Program-made: the position numbers and the translations under genes
Part shown: positions 11,186 through 24,479 of the stretch, piece by piece
How positions within the stretch are numbered: position 1 is the stretch's first letter
Layout of the letters: each line of letters starts with the position of its first letter
Notes under the pieces: generated by a model
The model's input: the letters and a program-made list of their open reading frames with translations, nothing else
Told to the model about the DNA's origin: nothing
Database searches by the model: none
From: Epiperipatus broadwayi
Taxonomy: Eukaryota; Onychophora; Udeonychophora; Euonychophora; Peripatidae
NCBI GenBank assembly: GCA_028023455.1
Contig: JAQFVV010006220.1
Span: 8,413,852 to 8,477,851, forward strand
Reading direction: 5' to 3'
DNA length: 64,000 nucleotides

Positions 11186-12320
11186 TAACAAGATATCATA
11201 AAAAACTGTAGAGATTCCAACAATTTATTTAGTCCTTTAATCCCACCACTGCAGCCATAAATTTAACAGTCATTAATAATGTGATTCATATATAGTATTT
11301 GCCCACATTTACAAAAATCAATGGTTGATAAATTCTACTTATGAAACAAGTGAGCAAGATGACTATGGTATGTCTTGAATCTCTGGATAAGATTTTAGTT
11401 GTCTAGAAAGATTAAATCCAGTTAACTTTTTTGTTGAATCTGGAAAAAGAAATTTATTTTTAATCTTATAAGAATTCTATTTTTATGGCATAGTTCTTAA
11501 AGTGTAGATTCTTGATTAAACTTCCAAAAAGGGGATTTTGATTTAAGTGTTAGATGGTGAAATTATATCTTAAGTATCAGCAAGTCTGATCTGCATAACA
11601 GTCTTTTAAACATTTTATTCTGATGCAATTTTTTTCTGATATCTGATGAAAAGAATATGTGGAAGAACAAAAAGCCACTACAAAGGGTTAGACTTTTTTG
11701 TGGCAGTAATATTTCTCATGACAATATTTAACTGAGTATCCAGATATTTGATATCAGAAATTTTCTATTATCAGTGCAGAAAAATATGTATCACATTTTT
11801 ATTGCACTAAAGTATCAATATTCTAAGGAAAACTGCTTCATATGTCCTCTATTTGCTCATCATATTTTACCAAAATCAATCGGTTGTGATAAACTAAAAC
11901 CTGTAAAAATTTGTTGTTTTGCAGATAATAAATTAGATTGAGAATATACTTATACTTTTTTTAATGTGCATATAAAGTTAATTTAAATTAAGACTTAATT
12001 TTATTTGTATATTAATAATTTGATATTTCATTAACATTTGCTCTACTGAAATTTCTGGTTTATGTTTTATAAATTTCTAATGCTAAACTTCAAAAGTAAT
12101 TTTCATTTTATTCTTCATTGTAATATAATTATAATAGTTCAATATACTAATTTTTTTTATTTCAAAATAATTTAGTAAATTTAATGCATTGTTATGCTTA
12201 AATCACTTATAAATTATTATATTAAAAAGCTGTAATTTATAATACATAATTTAAAGTCCCAAATTGTTCTTTAAAAATGATTATCAATATATCATATTTT
12301 ACCAGTGATTTCTGGTGATC
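11186..12320. other. non-coding AT-rich DNA
   Basis: No gene, repeat family or structured element recognised in this stretch. Confidence 0.5.
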
Positions 12321-12329
12321 CTACTTTTC

Positions 12330-14570
12330 TACAATGACCTACAATTTGTTTGGCTTTTCAAAGTTTTCAAAGGTGCATTCATTATTGAATGAAGTTCATC
12401 CATCTCATTGCTGGTCACCTTCTTATACTATGAATATATTTTTACAATTAATTAGATCATTTCACAATATGAATAAAGTAATACAATTTTAACCTGGTTA
12501 TTTGTATTCAAGCAAAAGTTCAAGCTTGATTTGGTATCGCATTTGTATGTCATTCTTTTTGTCCATAGTGTTCTTAAAAGTTTTTGACAGAAACAGAATT
12601 CAAAAGCATTGTTATTTGCCCTAACATTTTTCTTAATTTTCCACTTAATACATTTATAGAGAAACACAGAACATACTATAGCACAAACTATAAAAACATG
12701 CAAACATAAAACTATAAACACATAGGTAACAAATGTCCAATGTATGCATACAATATCAGAATTAAATAACTTAATAAAGCCATTAAATAATATATTTTCC
12801 AATTAGAAGTTTTTCCACAATCTTTTAAAATGTTTGTAAATATGTCACTGACTAAAAATAAAAAAAATTCATACACTAAAAATAAGTAGATTTCAGCTCT
12901 GTCCTCTATTAGTTTTGAAGTATGTTGCTATAACCAATATATTTAAAGTTCTTGAAGTTTATTCCAACTATCCTGAATCTGCATTTGTTCTAATTCTGTT
13001 GACTTAAAATCATTACATATTCAGTATTGCATGAAATAGATAATGCACAATATATAGCTCTTTCTAAAAAATATTTTGTAATTTAGCATGATCAACTGAA
13101 TCAAAGTTCTTGTTGTTCTTTCTGATATTTATTAACCTTTACATTTATTCAATGAACTTCAGAAATAATGAATCTAGTTCAATGCCATTTCTTAAAAGTA
13201 GCTTCAATTTACAGAACATCAAGAAGTTCTTCAGATTAATTTGCACAAATTAGTCAGTAACTTCTATTAATTATCCATTATTTCATGACAAATTTTTGCT
13301 ACAATTTCATCGATTTTAGTATGATTATCTTGTAACAATAAGCACAAGCTTTATATATTTCTCAACTTTTATTATTAGAAGTTTTTCTGTGTAGAGTAGC
13401 TCATCAAAAGTGTGGTGATTGTCTTTATGACAAAACCTTTCTATATATTTGTTAAATTCTGTTTGACTTTTGTGAATTTGGTTATAATCTGGCCATAAAC
13501 ATTTTTTTTAGTAGCAAACCTATATATGACTTTTGTCTTCTTTTAATATCAGTAATCCCTGAAAATTAAAAAGTATGACCTTTTGTATTTTTGAATATTT
13601 ATTGGAATTTTCTATTTAATTTTATAAATATATGTATTTAAATCTTGGTTTCTTTGCAATTAACAAATTTCCTGATTCCTTCATCTTACTTAAATTTTTA
13701 CAGACTTCTCTTTACTTATTTATTTTATTTTCATCAGAGTCAGTTTAATTTACTAGCAATTACACACCCATTTATTTTAAACATTTATTCCTAAAATAAT
13801 AGTTATCTTTTTGATGTTATATTTACAAAGTTGGACAAATTTGCAGTTTTTTTTTTAGCTTCATGCAAGTTTATATTTGAGTAATTTATGTTCTGTTGAC
13901 AGTCTGCCCCTGACTATATTTTTGCTATTGAAACTGAAGTCTATCAATATTGAAAGTTAAAAAACTCTTTTGCACTTCATAGTTGGAAGATCACACTGCA
14001 TAAAAAAAATACTAATAATATAAAGAGTGAATTCTCAAAACTTATTGAACATTCTCCTACTTTCTTTCTCATGCAATCTAACAACATTTTCATTTTTTAT
14101 TATATTTTTAATGGCAGAATATTACCACCAATCACTAAAAATATATACTGCTACAAATTTTGTTAGTTTCTATCTATAATGATCATAAAATAGTTCAATT
14201 TTTTTTTCATTTGCATAGTCTTGTATTATGCTAATGTTGAAAGGAAGTTCATAAAGTCAAATTGATATGTAAGATTAATTTATAAGATTATACCTATATT
14301 CTTTCTGACAATGAAAATACATTTTTTATTATTCTTCTTGAACTAAATCATAAGCAAGTATCCCTGATCTAAAGTCTTTATCCAATCTACCTTTTTTCAC
14401 TAATTCCTAAGATGTCAATATATATGCAATTCATTTCTAGTTTTTTCACATCAATTTTTTCTTGGTTATATAGTTTTCACATTCCAGGTTCTCAATATCC
14501 TCAGATTTTCCTTTCTACATAGTGACATCAGCAATTAGACATCTCCCCTCTAAAAAACTCATTATAAAAT
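12330..14570 (-). pseudogene. old RTE/BovB-type LINE relic (endonuclease + RT)
   Basis: No long frame survives, but three-frame reading of the minus strand gives a collinear series of LINE motifs. From 5' to 3': an endonuclease segment near 14,230 (..YANEKKIELFYDH..), a SGADC patch near 13,910 that fits the family's GADCGSDH motif, an ICxxIM patch near 13,310, FDSVDHAKLQNIF near 13,100 (RT motif 3, KAFDxVDHxKLW), LLRTLWTKRMTYK near 12,590 (the family's WCWRRLLRxPWTxRxSN) and RRRPAMRWMNFIQ near 12,400 (RRRGRQRMRWLDxI). The order and spacing match a 5'-truncated RTE-clade element like BovB. Stops and frameshifts are frequent, so it is inactive and old. The 116-codon frame at 12,452-12,802 is a surviving part of it. 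Confidence 0.7.
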
Positions 14571-15016
14571 TAAATATTTGAAATTATATGACCAAGCACC
14601 AAATAAAATTTCATGTGCCAAGCCTTGAACAGCATTAACTAATAGAATCAGTTAGGTTTTTGTTTTAATAAAAGAAGATTTTATATTATTTTTTTAAAGA
14701 GTGAAGAATGAAATGTACAATATAATTTTGTTTTTTAAACTCAAAAATTAAAATCCCTTGCAGTACAGTATATGTATTTGTATTATCAAAGTTTAACAAT
14801 TTAGAAGTTGACTAATTTGTAATACTTTATTTCACTTCAGTACTCTAACATAAATTATAATTGTGTATGTGTGTATATACTAAAATAAATAAAAAATATT
14901 ACTGAAAATTGTTGTACAATACTTTTAGTTTTCTGATTCATTTATAATCTCCAATAATTTATTATTAATACATTGTACAGGCTTAAACCTGCATTTATAT
15001 ATGTAATATATGCGAG

Positions 15017-15104
15017 ATTCGAACTCAGACTTTCACACGACCCATTACTTTCAGTGCCATGTCATATTGCTGACCCAGGGTCGTGTGAAAGTCTGAGTTC
15101 GAAT
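15017..15104. repeat. perfect 27-bp inverted repeat
   Basis: Arms at 15,017-15,043 and 15,078-15,104 are exact reverse complements (ATTCGAACTCAGACTTTCAC.. ending ACGACCC) around a 34-base loop. The arm end GAGTTCGAAT matches the core of a Pol III B box (GGTTCGAnTCC), so each arm could derive from the T-arm of a tRNA-like SINE. Confidence 0.9.
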
Positions 15105-15484
15105 AATTTATTATATAAATCAGTGTTTTTCTTAATTATGCTAAAACCTTTCATCTGCTGTTTAATTAATAATAATAAAAATTGTTTTTCATACTTAATT
15201 TTGACAAATCTTTTTTTAAGTCCTAAAAATAAAAAAAATGTGGCTAGATATTAGACAGTTAAAAATTCTTAATTCAATTGCTGATAACAGAAAATCAATA
15301 TCAGACAAATTTAGCAATAAAATAAATTAATAAAATTATATCTTTCCATAATAAAGTTTCATTTGTTAACCAGAAATTATATTTAAAAGTAAACTATAAT
15401 GCAGTTTAGTATATTATCGTTTTGTTTTTTAAAAAATGAATAAAAGTATTTAATATTGAAATACAAGTATAATGTATATACTTA

Positions 15485-15575
15485 ACGAAGATGTAATTAA
15501 AGGGAATTTGAACCTATACTTTCAAGTTCCCTACAGTCATCCACTCTATTCAGTAATCGATCAAATATAAAAATG
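15485..15575 (-). repeat. tRNA-like sequence, possible SINE head
   Basis: On the minus strand CTGAATAGAGTGGATGACTG resembles a degenerate A box and, about 30 bases on, AGGTTCAAATTCCCTT is a good B box. The intervening stem is not convincing as a functional anticodon arm. Probably a tRNA-derived repeat relic. Confidence 0.4.
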
Positions 15576-16239
15576 AAAATTGTTTTATTGAATTTTTATT
15601 ATAAACAAATGATTCATGTCATACATAAATTTGTCCTTACATAATAATAATAATGGAAAATTCAGATATGTATAAAAAATAAAACTTCAATTTCCGCTTA
15701 TCACATTTTGTCCTCTGTGGCCATTTTTTGTGATATATTATAATACTTATTTTCACTTGTTAGAAAGCATTTTTGTATTCAGCACCATGTCTAATAGTAA
15801 ATATGCATTGAAGAAAAATCTAACATATAAAAAATTGAATTATACAAAAAATATGAAACAGACTATTGGCATAAATTCGGAACTAATGTGCATTTTCTAA
15901 TTCATGCAATATTATTTATTTAGTATATTTTATAGATAAAAGTGAATTATATGAGAGTTTGTAATATTCATATTAAAAAAGATTAATAACTGAATAATAA
16001 AATTACACCAAAATACTCACCCTAATCAGAACAATACTTTCTGTAGATAAGGCTGAATTTGAAACTAAAAAAAACATTCTCCAAGTCTCATGATAATTAA
16101 AAATTACCTTTAAAAAACTATGTATAAAAGAAATAAACAAGCACTTATTCATTACCTGCTATCCAAACTTTTATTGTTCTTTGTTATATTTGAAAATGTT
16201 TGATAAGCAACTAACTATTGTGATCAGGTAAAATAGTAG

Positions 16240-16420
16240 CAGATTCTAGAATATATGGACTCCCAGTTTAAACTTTGAGTCTCAAATCTCATTGATACAA
16301 AAACCAGAAACTTGTCTGAAAATGGGGATTTAATTATTAAAAATAAGGATTTTATATGCATCCTGCAATCAGTGATTACTCAAGCTTACACTAGAGGACA
16401 GTAGAGTGGACAGTTCTCTT
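16240..16420. mobile_element. MITE family A fragment
   Basis: Half of the palindromic element: ..CTCATTGATACAAAAACCAGAAACTTGTCTG.. then GGATTTTATATGCATCCTGCAATCAGTGATTACTCAAGC match the right half of the copy at 10,022-10,371. Diverged and truncated. Confidence 0.6.
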
Positions 16421-18900
16421 ACTCTAGAATATTGCATATTGCTTCAGTTATTTAAATAATTATATTAAAATTGATTGTAGTTCAAATTCTTAATTAGAAA
16501 AAAGTACAAGCAGTTTCAGTTTATTTAAATATAATCCATGATTTAATAAAATATTCATGCTTTTTCTCACTTATATTATCACCGTCATGAATCATTTCTT
16601 AGTCATTCCTTTACATTATAAACACTCAATATGCAATTTGATTGCATTCATCTGTCATATGATCGTTCTTTTGATTTTTTTTTCATAACTGCATTATTTT
16701 ATTTGCTTTTTTGTTTTAAAGTGTATATTTTAAAAATTGGATTGTAAGGTATATGTAAGTTTGTTGAATATATATATTAAAAAGTTTGCCATTAATCATG
16801 TATATGGGTGAGCAATTGGATTAGTGAAAGAATATTAAGCAAATAAGCAAAAGTTCCTGCTTTAATTTTCATATAAAAAAATGAAAATACTCAATCTGAA
16901 TACTTGATATAAAATTTCTATGCTATAACATACATAAATCAAACAATAGTAGTATTACAACTGGTGGGACTTGATTGGGCACTAAAAACATCCTTAAAAC
17001 ATAATGTTATGATATTTTCATTACTCAACAGAAAAAAATCATTGAAAATATTAAATACAAATTTAATACACTTTTGCTACTGAGCACCCTTATCAAATGG
17101 CAACCATATTATAAAAAAAAACATTTTGAATATAATGATTGCCTTTGTATAAAGATATTCAGCATTGAAAATGATAAAAATTATTTAATATTTTCAATGT
17201 TTTTATTCAAGTATGAAATGGTATTAGTATTGCCTTTAATTTATTACATAATGTGTAACTGAGTAAGAACTAATAAGAACTAAGATTACCAGTAGATGAA
17301 TCAGTGAGACTCAGAATGAGAAAATAATGAGCAGAGAAAACAGAAATTTTTTATTGGACATTCCACTTAATGTTTTATCTACATCTCCAAAATATTGTTC
17401 ATTACTGATATTGAAAATATTAATATCTTGATCACTTTTATTCATATTAATATTTGTTCATCATTAATAAATATGATAATTAAATTAGCTACTAATTTTC
17501 TGTTGAGGATTAGATATGACAGCAGTCAAATTTTATTAAAATTATTTTTTTTGAGTTTATATTTCACAGAGGAATATTTGGTAGAAGACATATTTTAATA
17601 AAATTTAATTGTTGAAAGACTATAAGCTATTTTTGAAAACATTAATATCATCTATCTTGATTTTAAAAATTAATATATTTTTGTAAACAATTAATTTTTT
17701 TTTTTTTAAAACAATATAAAGTAAAATCTCTTTAAGAATTGATTTTGCAGTAAAGTAATGATATAATATAAAATTGCTTATCCTTAAAATAGGGTTTCTT
17801 AAACAAGATCCATAGAAAGATTGCAGGGATGATAGGAGTTTGAAATGAAAAAAAATCAACTAAGTATCTTCATTTTCTCTGATCTTTAAGTGAAATCTAC
17901 CATTTCTTTCACATTTAAATTACAGAAGTATTAATTTCACATAATATTATATTTGTTGCATATTTCAAAATTACTTGCATTCATCCATATTGAAATTACA
18001 GTCAATGTTGCAGCACATCATCACAGTTCTGCTGTGTACACACCATTGTGTGATTTAATTGGTCAATTATCTGATGGCAAAGAATAGAAAACAGAAGGAC
18101 ATTTTGTTACTGGTGCCTTTGATCTTTTGAAGAATAGGGATATCATAAGTTTGAGTCAAAGGATTGATCCAAGTAATAGATGTTAATGTTAAATGTCATA
18201 AAATTATTTGCTGTAACAAAGATGTCAATGGTTATCACCTGGCAGGGCAAAGGATATATGAAATGAAAAAGATTAAGAATCTCTACTTAAATGAAGTCAT
18301 AAGTTTTTAATTTAGACAATATGCCCACAAACATTGTTAGATAAATTAAATATCCCCTCCCTCCAAACCTTTACATTCCATAATAAACTAAACTATTTTT
18401 TAGTTCTTGTAATTAAACTCAATTTGTAAAGTGTCACTTAGTGGCTAACATTAAATTTACTGTCAGTATTATAACTACCACTATTCCTGCTTTACTTCTA
18501 CTACCAATAGTACTAGTAACCCATTGATTCAGCATCAGCAATATATTGCACCAATAGTTACCTACTAGAAGTTAAACCTGCATTGTATTACAATTGCACT
18601 ACATGTTTTACAATCATTACATTGACATTCATCTTACAAATTGTCTAAAGCAGAACTTTATCACCACATAAAAATATCAAGATATCCCTTTGCTGGACAG
18701 TATTGGATAGTTGATCTGGCAATGGGACAACAACATAAAAAAGACCTAAGTCTGCTTGTAATATAAATATTAGAGGTCATGATCATGGTAGGAAGATACT
18801 CACCAATTATACCATGAAACCCTTATTACTACTACTATTATACAATTGCTATTGTCATGTGAAGTAAAGAATATGCTATTTTGAATTTATAAATATATTA
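16421..18900. other. non-coding AT-rich DNA
   Basis: No gene or repeat recognised. Short open frames at 17,074-17,262, 17,395-17,598 and 17,620-17,859 show no recognisable domain and have the base composition of the surroundings. Confidence 0.5.
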
Positions 18901-18904
18901 ATGA

Positions 18905-20090
18905 AGTAAATGTATTAGTACATGCTGGATTTAAAAATAGTTTTAATACAGTTGATCATATCCAGGTATTGAGAGAAGTTATAAAAAAGACAAATGAATA
19001 TGAGTTGACATTATGCTTTGGATTTGTAGATTATGAAAAGGCATTTGATTCTATAAACATTTCTTCAGTGATTAAAGCATTGGATCATCAAGGTATAGAT
19101 CCAGGATATTGTCATATTTTAAAGAATATTTATAAAAATGCAACAGCAACAATTAGATTACATAATGCTACTGGGAAAGTCAACATTGAGAAGGGTATAA
19201 GACAGAGTGACTCTATATCTCCAAAACTTTTTACAGCAGTGCTGCAAGAAGTATTCTGTGGATTAAAATGGGAAGCTGAAGGAGTGAAAGTAAATGGAGA
19301 TTATTTAAGTCATTTAGATTTTGCAGATGTTATAGTTGTTTTTTCAAATAATTAAAACTGCGGGAAATGTTGCAGGAGTTATCAGATGAAAGTAGGAAAG
19401 TAGGACTAATGATAAATGTTAAAAAGACCAAAGTAATGTTTAATGGATTTTCTCAAAATATGAAAATAAAGATTGATTATGATGAGTTAGAAGAAGTTAA
19501 CAGTTACAGATACTTTGGTCAGATTATTAATACAGATGGAAAAATAAGGGATGAAATTAATCATAGAATTAAACTTCGTTGGAGTGCTTTTGGTAGAAAT
19601 AACTTGATACTAAAAGGAAATATGCCTATGGGTTTGAAAAGAAAGATTTTTAATAAATGTGTTTTACCAGTTCTTACTTATGGATCTGAGACTTGGGCAC
19701 TTAATAGAAGAGCAATACAGAGACTTCAGACCACTCAAAGAAGTATGGAGAGATGCATATTGGGAGTAACAAGAAGATATCAAAATGCAATATATGGGTA
19801 AGAGAACAAACAGGTATTACTGACCTCATTAAAAAATTAAGACTGATGTGGAGTTGGGCTGAACATATTGCTAGAAGAGATGATAATAGATGGACAATTG
19901 AAATCTTAAACTGGATTCCAAGAGATTGTAAAAGACCCAGAAAGAGATTATATGTGAGATGGATGGATGAAATAAGAAAGGGTGTAGGGGTGATGTGTAG
20001 AAGAGAAGCTAAAGATCGAAGAAGATGGATTGAACTTGGAGAGACCTTCATCCTACAGTGGATTGATAATGGCTGATGATGTTGATGATA
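18905..20090 (+). pseudogene. RTE-like LINE reverse transcriptase, 5'-truncated, copy 1
   Basis: Plus-strand relic. The first frame (to 19,354) holds RT motifs: FGFVDYEKAFDSI near 19,020, a GIRQSDSISPKLF box near 19,195 (normally GxRQGDxxSPxLF) and a broken catalytic box FADV near 19,320, where the second aspartate of FADD has become valine. A stop follows ..FSNN. The second frame (19,367-19,801) carries the thumb and connection (NSYRYFGQIINTDG, LPVLTYGSETWAL). A third (about 19,790-20,074) encodes the C-terminus with WIPRDCKRPRKR and RWMDEIRK. It ends at a GATGATGTTGATGATA tail, typical of RTE 3' ends. It is closely related to the minus-strand copy at 25,075-26,950. Inactive. Confidence 0.85.
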
Positions 20091-20199
20091 CTAATTACAA
20101 AGTTAAATTATATACATAAATGATAATTATATTTAAAAATGACAATACAAGATGCAAACTATATGATTAAAAATAAAGGAGGTTACAAAAAAAGATTCT

Positions 20200-20345
20200 G
20201 TGTATATTTATTAATTAAAAGAGAGGATTAGCTGCTACTATAAGTACCATAATTGTGAGGAGCAGAATTGATCCTGGGATCTCCTGATCTCCCAAATCAG
20301 ATGCTCTACCTACTGTGCCAAACTATGCCCAGTATAGCAACATAA
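20200..20345 (-). repeat. tRNA-like sequence (tRNA-derived repeat or pseudo-tRNA)
   Basis: On the minus strand GGCACAGTAGGTAGAGCATC is a strong A box and D-arm. CTGATTTGGGAGATCAG forms a five-pair anticodon stem with a seven-base loop whose anticodon position reads GGG, and CAGGATCAATTCTG is a fair B box and T-arm. The acceptor arms do not pair cleanly (TAGTTTG at the 5' side), so I read it as a tRNA-derived SINE or pseudogene, not a working tRNA. It lies just past the 3' end of the RTE copy. Confidence 0.5.
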
Positions 20346-21164
20346 CCCAAATAGCAAACAAACTGATAAGAATATAAAGCAAAACATACAGCTATTTAGA
20401 TGCATATTCCAGAGAGTGCATTTGGGATGTAAGAAAAAATAGAATACTCTGTGAAAGAGGGCTATTGAGAAGCTACATAGAAGAAAGAAAGACCAGATGA
20501 GTTTATGACTTAGTAATTTCATGCTAATACATTGCCAATTTGGGGCTAGGTACCAGTAAAGGCTATAATCTCCAAAATCTTGTGTTGATTTTACAATATT
20601 ATCTATTATACTATGTAATATAGGGTGCATACTAATAGCTCAATCAAGCTCTTTTTTAATAAGTACAGTAAGAAAAGATATTTAAAATCTCTATATTATA
20701 CATTTGTAAATACAAGCTTTTAAAAGAAATGTCACATTATATATGATTTGCTTTATTGACTATTATACTATATATTTATATACAGTTGTAGTGAAATCTT
20801 TTCCTTGCATATCTATTTTAATAAATCATATCAATTGCTCGTTAATGTTCATCTGGGTGCTGCACATACCTATAAATTCAGACCCAAGATTTACTAGTAA
20901 TACTAAATATTACTATAATGTTATTACTAACAAATTATATTATTCTTTTAACTAATATTATTATTAATGCAGAAATTGTTACAATTATTATAACTGTTAT
21001 GGTTCATATTTTTATATTTATTCTTAAAGGTATTATTATTACCATTAATATTACTGATAACATTATTATGTGTTAAAAAAGACACTGCAAATTATTTTCT
21101 ATTAAAACAATTATCCAAAATATTCATTGTATGATTAAATAGTCGCGAGAGGGCAGCAGCTACT

Positions 21165-21985
21165 GAATAACAAAATGAAAATGTTTGGTAGGTTGCAGTT
21201 TATGAATAATAAAAGAATAGCCAAAATAGTATTTAATTAGGTTATGATTAAAAGGCAGTCAACAAGATGGGTGAGAAAAGTAATGCAGCATGCAAAAGAT
21301 TTGGATAAAGAATTTATATCAGTATACTTGTATAAAAGGTGGGATGATTGTGTTAGGAGGATTGTTGAGTGTTATAGTGGTAAGGAATGGGATAAAAGAA
21401 TAGATGCATTAATAAAGAAGAGGAAGTTGGAGAGATGGAGAACTAGTATAGTGAGTAAAAAGGATTTTAAATATATATATAGAAGTAAACGGAACATTGG
21501 GTGCGAGTTAATTTACGATAATAGTAAGGAAAATAGTTTATTGTTTAGAACTCAAAAGGGATCTTTATCAATAAGAGAATATACATGTAAATGGAAAAAT
21601 GTGGGTGATTTAGTCTGCAAATTGTGTAAGAAAGATATAGAAAATATTAGACATCTGTTGATTGAATGTAAATGAATGAAAGCAGAAGGGTACAAATAAT
21701 GAAGTTATGGAAGAATAAATATGAACAAAATGATTATACAGAAAGTGTGTTATTGGTTTTTATGCTGGGTTTGGGAAAAGATAAGGGGGATTTAGATATA
21801 AAGGCCATAGAGTTGACAAAGATTATGTTGTGGAAATAGTATGGAGCAGATTATGGGAAAGCTTAGAGTGGGGAATGGAAGGGGGGGGTAAAGTGGCTAA
21901 CAGGTTTCTTTGGGCATAGCTGCTGAGAGATTCCCGACTCCATTTAAGGAAAAGTCACAGTATATCACAACACACAACATCACAA
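21165..21985 (+). pseudogene. LINE (second family) 3' end, copy 1
   Basis: The frame at 21,244-21,675 (143 codons) encodes the C-terminal part of a non-LTR retrotransposon protein. Near its end is VGDLVCKLCKKDIENIRHLL followed by IEC, a C-x2-C..H-x4-C knuckle like those at the C-terminus of several LINE clades. The 3' untranslated part runs to a tail rich in CACAACA at about 21,985. The sequence parallels 23,575-24,338 closely, so the two are copies of one family. It is 5'-truncated and lacks RT. The clade is not assigned; it is clearly distinct from the RTE-like copies around it. Confidence 0.75.
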
Positions 21986-24338
21986 GAAGTTGGTTAAAAT
22001 AGATAGTTATATAGAGAGAATGAAATTAAATAGTAAGTTATTGGAAAATATTAATAAAAGTGGAAGAGATGGGAGTAAAAATTTTTTGAAATATATTAAA
22101 AGAAGGGATATAGGGAGAAGAGAACTAGTATTACCAAATGACAAAAAAAAATGTAGTGTTAGAGAGAAATTAGAGACAATCTTAAATAAGTATGTAATTG
22201 AAAAAAAAAATTAGATGTGAAAGACAGAATGGTAACAACCATAAGAGCACATAGTAATGGAAATATTAGATTTACAAAAAATGAATTGAAGGAGGCAAAG
22301 AAGAAGTTGAAAAATGGAAAAAAAGATTTAGGTGGATTGGCAGCAGAGATGATGATGAATTTGGCAAATAGGGCAAAATTATATCTATTATTATGTTTTA
22401 ATAAGATGGCACGCACAAAAAAACAACAACAGAATTTTCAGACAGTTGGAATAATACAAGAGTAAGGCTATTATTTAAAGGAAAGGGTAAGGATCATAAA
22501 AAGATAAACAATTGTAGACCGGTAGCAATAATGTTGGTGTTATATAAAGTTTTTGTATATATGGTGGCTGGAAGAATGGTAAAATGGGTGGAAGAAAATA
22601 ATATAGTGGGACAAGTGCAAGGAGGTTTTAGAATGGATAGGTGTATAGAAGCTAGTTTATTTGTAGTCACATGAACTTATACATATGAGTAGGAATACAA
22701 GTAGGCAATTGTATATGGTCTTTATAGATATAGAGAAGGCATATGATAGAGTAAATAGAAATAGATTATGGGTAAGTTTAGTAAATTTTAGAATAAATGA
22801 AGCTTTAGTAGATCTTGTTAAGAGATTGTATGAAAATAATTTCTGAATGTATCAGTTAGGAAATACAGAATCAGTTAGAGTTAAAAATGGAATGGGAGTA
22901 AGGCAAGGATGCCCTATGTCATCTATTTTATTTCTGTTATATTTGAGAGAAATGGAGAGAGCAATAGAAAGACTAGGAAGATTGGGTAGAGACACTATTA
23001 ATAGATGGCAAGGGAGAGTATATATTATCAGGTCTTTTATTTGCTGATATCTTCTTGTGGACAGAAAGCAGGAAAGTATGGAAGTTATGTTGAAGACTTG
23101 TGCAAGAGTGAGTAAAGAGATGGGGAATTAAATTTAATGAAGAAAAATCAAAAGTAATGATGATAAATGCTGAAGAAAGAAAGAGAAACTTTTTTTTTTA
23201 TTAAGAGATATAAATTTAATGCAGTGAATAGGTATAATTATTTGGGAATCGTCTTAAGTAATCAGAGGAATTGCTTGGATGAATGGGAGAAAAAAATGAT
23301 AAATGAAGCAAAAAAAGGGGGATTGATAAAAAAAATAACAGTGCTTTCATATAATAAATATGATGTAGCAAGAATTGTATGAAAGGAGTGGCAGTAGTAG
23401 AATTAACTTATGATAATGATGTGTTATGTGTTAGTAAAGGGTGTTAGAGTACTTAGAAAAAGTGCAAAGAGAAATAGGAAGACATGCATTAGATACAGAT
23501 GTAATGAATGGCAAAGGAGGCAATTCAAGGAGAAATGGGATGGTAAAGTTTTTATATGAGAAATGCAAAAGCAAAATGAAAATGTTCGGTAGATTGCAAT
23601 TTATAAATAATAAGAGAACAGCCAAAATAGTATGTAATTGGGTTATGAGTAAGATGATGAGAAAGAGAGTATGGTATACAGAAGATTTGGATAAAGACTT
23701 TATGTCAGTATACTTGTACAAAAGGTGAGATGATTGTGTTAGGAGAATTGTTGGATGTTATAGTGACAAAGACTTGGATATAAGAATAGATGCATTAATA
23801 AAAATTAAGGAGCTGGAGAACTAGTACAGAGAGTAAAAAGAGTTTAAATATATATAAGTAAACAAAATATTGGGTGTGAGTTAATTTATGATAATAGCAA
23901 GGGAAGTAATTTACTGTTTAAGGCTCAAATAGGATCATTAACAACAAGGGAATATATCCATAAATTGGAGAAATGTGGGTGATTTAGTCTGCAAGTTACA
24001 TAAGGAAGTCATAGAAAATATTAGGCATCTGCTAATTGAATTAAATGCTTACAAGCGGAAAGAGTACAAATGGAAGAATTAATATAAACAAAGTTATTAT
24101 ATAGAAAATGGGTTCTTGTTTTTTATGCTGGCTTTGGAAAAAGATAAGGGTGATCTAGATATAAAGGCTATAGAGTAGACAAAAATGATGTTATGGGAAT
24201 GGGATGGAGGAGCAGGATAGAAAATATGGGAAAGGCTAAAGGATAGAAGGGAAAGTAAGGTGGCTAACAGGTTTCTCTGAGTATAGTGGCTGAGATATTT
24301 TTGACTTTGATAAAGAAGTAGCCATATCACATCACATT
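21986..24338 (+). pseudogene. LINE (second family) RT plus 3' end, copy 2
   Basis: Begins at the end of copy 1 and is broken into several frames. Visible in order: a pre-RT basic region (21,990-22,214); RLLFKGKGKDHKKINNCRPV near 22,475 (RT motif 1); GQVQGGFRMDRC near 22,610; IEKAYDRVN near 22,730; GVRQGCPMSS near 22,890; LLFADIFLW near 23,035, where the catalytic FADD reads FADI; YLGIVLSNQ near 23,240; then the C-terminal segment (23,441-23,728) and the diverged C..H..C region near 24,000. The 3' end at CATATCACATCACATTGC matches copy 1's tail in style. Many stops; inactive. The pair of head-to-tail copies suggests a tandem insertion or a local duplication. Confidence 0.75.
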
Positions 24339-24479
24339 GCATGGATTGATTCATGATAATTTACTCAGACAAAAAACCTATCCATCCCAGATAAAACACA
24401 GATATTTATTAAATGGAATTTTCGAATATTTTTCATAATAATTTCTAAATTGATTTTAGTAAAGAGAAATATTACAAAA

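Noticed and set aside
19701-20051. 116-codon minus-strand frame
   Set aside because: It is the antisense of the RTE C-terminal coding region.
20310-20630. 106-codon minus-strand frame rich in F, L and C
   Set aside because: No domain; hydrophobic composition reflects AT-rich DNA, and it overlaps the tRNA-like repeat.
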